Positions 61,507 to 64,000 of a stretch of 64,000 bases of DNA are shown here, piece after piece; the first letter of the stretch is position 1, and every line of letters begins with the position of its first letter. The notes under the pieces were generated by a model. It was given only the letters and a program-made list of their open reading frames with translations, was not told where the DNA came from and did not search any database. The translations under genes and the position numbers were made by a program. Source of the stretch: Phycisphaerales bacterium. GTDB lineage: Bacteria; Planctomycetota; Phycisphaerae; Phycisphaerales; UBA1924. The stretch is taken from contig JAJDDN010000004.1 in the NCBI GenBank assembly GCA_029260295.1, positions 74,246 to 138,245 on the forward strand, written 5' to 3'.

Positions 61507-62571
61507 ATGTCTATATACGAACTCACAAAAAATGAAATCCGCCTGATCCCTCCAACTACCTTTCGTGATGCGAATGTTCAGGAACGCACAGATCTACAGC
61601 GGCTACTCCGCGAGCATGTGAGCGTGATCGCACCAAAGTGCTTAGTGATCGCAGAAGAGTTTGGCGAATGGGATGAATCTCGCCGGCGAATTGATCTGCT
61701 GGCGATAGACACTGATGCCAATATTATTGTCATAGAACTCAAACGAACCGAGGACGGCGGACATATGGAACTGCAAGCTGTCCGCTATGCCTCAATGGTT
61801 GCAACGATGACATTTGAACAAGCCGTGCGAGCGTACGCGAAATACCTGACAACAATCGGCTCGGGGGAAGATGCCGAAACTAATATTCTTGAACATTTGG
61901 GATGGGTAAGCGTTGATGAAGAAAAATTTGCACAAGAAGTACGAATTGTTCTTGCTTCAGCTCAGTTCTCAAAAGAGCTGACATCAACAGTCCTTTGGCT
62001 AAACGACCGCGGACTCGATATACGCTGTGTCAAACTTCGCCCACACAACGACGCTGGTCGAGTGTTGCTCGATGTCCAGCAAGTTATTCCACTCCCGGAG
62101 GCCGAGGACTACCAAGTCCGTGTTCGAGAAAAAAATACACGAGAACGCGAATCGAGACAGTCTGGGCGAGATATGACAAAATTTATAATCTCACTCGCTG
62201 GTGAAGAATATGGCCCACTACCCAAAAGGGAGACAGTCCTTCGGATTGTGAAATATCTATGCGAATGTGGAGTAAGCCCGGATGCTATTAACAATGCTGT
62301 TTCGGTACGGAAGAATGTCTTTCGTTCAGCCCCTGGCCAATACGAGAATACTGAAGCTTTCATTGATGCGATAGTAAAAACAGAATCGGATAAGGGAAAA
62401 GGGTTTGATTCGAGCCGATGGTATCTCGACGATCAAAATAGAATCGAGCACGGAGGAAATACTTATGTACTCAACAATGGATGGGGAAAAGAGGCCACTC
62501 AATGGCTCACTGAGTTAACCGAAGCATTTGCCGTGCACAATGTGAAATTCTGGGCGGAAGAGGAACAATAA
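61507..62571 (+). CDS. PD-(D/E)XK nuclease-like protein (DUF91/NucS-like N-terminus)
   Basis: 354 residues. D63 (RRRIDLLAID), E77 and K79 (NIIVIELKR) are the PD-(D/E)XK triad in a strand-turn-strand frame, with DGGHMELQAVRYASMV after it, as in the NucS/DUF91 and similar restriction-like nucleases. The C-terminal half (LAGEEYGPLPKRETVLRIVKYLCECGVSPDAINNAVSVRKNVF and FDSSRWYLDDQNRIEHGGNTYVLNNGWGKEATQWLTELTEAF) looks like a second domain I do not recognise. The coding sequence reads visibly more AT-rich than its neighbours. It follows a repeat patch, so recent arrival is likely. A role in defence or DNA repair is guesswork. Confidence 0.78.
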   Translation: MSIYELTKNEIRLIPPTTFRDANVQERTDLQRLLREHVSVIAPKCLVIAEEFGEWDESRRRIDLLAIDTDANIIVIELKRTEDGGHMELQAVRYASMVATMTFEQAVRAYAKYLTTIGSGEDAETNILEHLGWVSVDEEKFAQEVRIVLASAQFSKELTSTVLWLNDRGLDIRCVKLRPHNDAGRVLLDVQQVIPLPEAEDYQVRVREKNTRERESRQSGRDMTKFIISLAGEEYGPLPKRETVLRIVKYLCECGVSPDAINNAVSVRKNVFRSAPGQYENTEAFIDAIVKTESDKGKGFDSSRWYLDDQNRIEHGGNTYVLNNGWGKEATQWLTELTEAFAVHNVKFWAEEEQ

Positions 62572-62588
62572 AGCACTTTCTACCCCGC

Positions 62589-63731
62589 TCACCCATTCCC
62601 AGGCCAATCCGGATTCAAGAACTTCCCATCCTTATGAAACACCTCGCCATCAGCAGAGATCGAGCCGCCCATCCGGAGATCACACACCATATCCCAGTGC
62701 AATGCCGACTCGCTGGTCGATCCAGACTCCGGATACCCCATCCCGCAGGCCGCGTGGAATGTCCCGCCGATCTTCTCATCAAACAGCGTGTTCTTACTGA
62801 ACTCCTTGATCGAATAATTAGTCCCGATCGCAATCTCGCCCATGTTCCGCGCCCCCTCGTCCTGATCGAGCATCGCAAAGAGGAACTCCTCGTTCTTCTT
62901 GGCACTCGCGTTGACCACGCGGTTGTCCTTGAACTCCAAACGAATCCCCTCGACCTCGCGCCCGTTGTATACCCCGGGGAAGGTGTAGTTCACATGCCCA
63001 TTGGCACTCTGCGGCCCGCAAAAGACTTCGCCGTCCGGAAAATTCTCGCCGCCTGAGCAGTTGATCCAGATCGACTTGCTCTTATCAACATCAACGACCA
63101 GATCCGTACCGTCGTGCCCATCACGGGCGTCGGCCTTGAAATGCAGTTCGTCTTTGGTCTGCAAAAAATCGCACACCCCCTGCTGCTTCGCATGAATCGC
63201 TTCCCATGCCGCGACCGGATCTGGCAAATGCAACAGCCCGGCCTCGAATACGAATTTTTCGTACTGCGACAGCGACATCTCCGCGTCCTGCGCCGATGCA
63301 AGCGTCGGATACAGTGTCCCGCACCACCGCAGGTCCCCATCGGCGGCCCGCTTCATGAACTCCTTCATCCGAGGCCCCTGGGCCACACGCTGCTTGGAAA
63401 CCTTCTTGGGATCAACCCGCGAGAGTGATTTGGTATTGACATCCGCCCAGAACCCGATCTGCACATCGATCGTCTTGACCGTGTTCATCGTGATCGGGCT
63501 CAAATACTCAAGCTGCTCATCGGTCGCGTGTTCAAGGAATATATCTGAAAGCGAATCCCCCCGGACCTGCCAGAACGGATGCCCCCCGGCCTTGAGAACC
63601 GCCTCAAAGGTCGCCTCGACCATCGGCAGCGCCACCGGGTCCGAGTTGATCGCCACCAGATCCCCCTTCTTGATCTTGGTCGAATATTTGACAATCACAT
63701 CGGCGAGTTTATCGAGTCTCTGATCACGCAT
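62589..63731 (-). CDS. Aminopeptidase of family M29 (AmpS/PepS type)
   Basis: 380 residues, starting MRDQRLDKLADVIVKYSTKIKKGDLVAINSDPVALPMVEATFEAVLKAGGHPFWQV, the M29 N-terminus. Metal-ligand segments include NFPDGEVFCGPQSANGHVNYTFPGVYNGREVEGIRLEFKDNRVVNASA, the segment MGEIAIGTNYSIKEFSKNTLFDEKIGGTFHAACGMGYPESGS and SALHWDMVCDLRMGGSI. These enzymes are two-metal exopeptidases that clear short peptides. Length is as usual. AAGGA lies six bases before the ATG. It converges on the nuclease-like gene (17-base gap). Confidence 0.92.
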   Translation of the reverse strand: MRDQRLDKLADVIVKYSTKIKKGDLVAINSDPVALPMVEATFEAVLKAGGHPFWQVRGDSLSDIFLEHATDEQLEYLSPITMNTVKTIDVQIGFWADVNTKSLSRVDPKKVSKQRVAQGPRMKEFMKRAADGDLRWCGTLYPTLASAQDAEMSLSQYEKFVFEAGLLHLPDPVAAWEAIHAKQQGVCDFLQTKDELHFKADARDGHDGTDLVVDVDKSKSIWINCSGGENFPDGEVFCGPQSANGHVNYTFPGVYNGREVEGIRLEFKDNRVVNASAKKNEEFLFAMLDQDEGARNMGEIAIGTNYSIKEFSKNTLFDEKIGGTFHAACGMGYPESGSTSESALHWDMVCDLRMGGSISADGEVFHKDGKFLNPDWPGNG

Positions 63732-63873
63732 GGCGGTTCCTTCTAAATAAGGGCGGCAGGGGCGAATCCTGCCAAGAAATCAAGGGTATACACAAGCGAA
63801 CCACCCGGTTCGGCTTGCGTACAGTAGCCCTCAATTAACCATACACAAAAACCCTCCAAACCGGAGCCACAGC

Positions 63874-64000
63874 ATGACTTCCAACCGAACCATTTCCATC
63901 ACCATTCTTCTGGCCGCCTTTATCGTCGCCGGTTCCATCTGGACCCGCCCCGCAATGGGCACCAAGACCCTCTCAACAGGCCAAGGCGAAATCGGTGTCG
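63874..64000 (+). CDS. Exported protein, N-terminal part (runs off the right edge)
   Basis: 42 codons from the ATG at 63874 (GGAG seven bases upstream): MTSNRTISITILLAAFIVAGSIWTRPAMGTKTLSTGQGEIGV. This is a signal peptide (hydrophobic ILLAAFIVAG) followed by the mature start. Too little remains to name the protein. Confidence 0.6.
   Translation, partial: MTSNRTISITILLAAFIVAGSIWTRPAMGTKTLSTGQGEIGV

Overview
The window looks like chromosome of a marine or freshwater planctomycete of class Phycisphaerae. The grounds are: three secreted proteins that end in the paired Asp-rich 'D-x-x-G-D-G-x-x-D-F-F-D-I' module typical of that class, lipopolysaccharide genes of a Gram-negative envelope (KdsC, KdsD, LpxI, an LptA/LptC-like protein), an ECF sigma factor paired with a DUF6768-type membrane protein, moderately high GC, and intergenic repeats of kinds common in planctomycete genomes. 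I saw no rRNA, tRNA, CRISPR array, transposase or prophage by reading.

Layout. 1-3.5 kb: start of polynucleotide phosphorylase, rpsO, the ECF/DUF6768 pair, a class I aminotransferase and a small Cys-rich protein. 3.5-17.7 kb: mixed housekeeping and envelope genes (large LptA/LptC-like protein, NuoC, a secreted repeat protein, GNAT-KdsC-KdsD operon, ScpA, TolB-like lipoprotein, CsgG/FlgO-like lipoprotein, Xer recombinase, FolK). 17.8-49.5 kb: one 32-kb block, all on the minus strand, holding almost the whole flagellar export apparatus, motor, rod, hook, two-component regulator and FliA-type sigma factor. Transcription order is TPR protein, FlgN-like, histidine kinase, sigma-54 activator, flgB, flgC, fliE, fliF, fliG, fliH, fliI, fliJ, motE-like, fliK, flgD, hypothetical, flgE, flbD, motA, motB, fliL, fliN, fliO, fliP, fliQ, fliR, flhB, flhA, flhF, flhG, hypothetical, fliA. 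No fliM is present. 49.6-64 kb: lipoprotein, small Zn-ribbon protein, LpxI, a TlyA-type methyltransferase, SMI1/KNR4 protein, PilZ protein, Obg GTPase, two large secreted proteins with the C-terminal module, a Y-family DNA polymerase, a PD-(D/E)XK nuclease-like gene beside a patch of short repeats, an M29 aminopeptidase and the start of an exported protein.

Regulation visible in the sequence. Four perfect copies of a sigma-28-type -10 box (GCCGATAA) lie 6 to 71 bases upstream of start codons in the right orientation. They precede flbD-motAB, the FlgN-like/kinase/activator operon, the PilZ gene and the small Cys-rich gene. A sigma-54-type GG-N10-GC element lies directly before flgB, next to the gene for an NtrC-type activator. 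Many housekeeping genes have no Shine-Dalgarno sequence but carry a TANNNT-type -10 box 5-7 bases before the ATG, which suggests widespread leaderless transcripts. A canonical four-run G-quadruplex motif sits between fliE and fliF.
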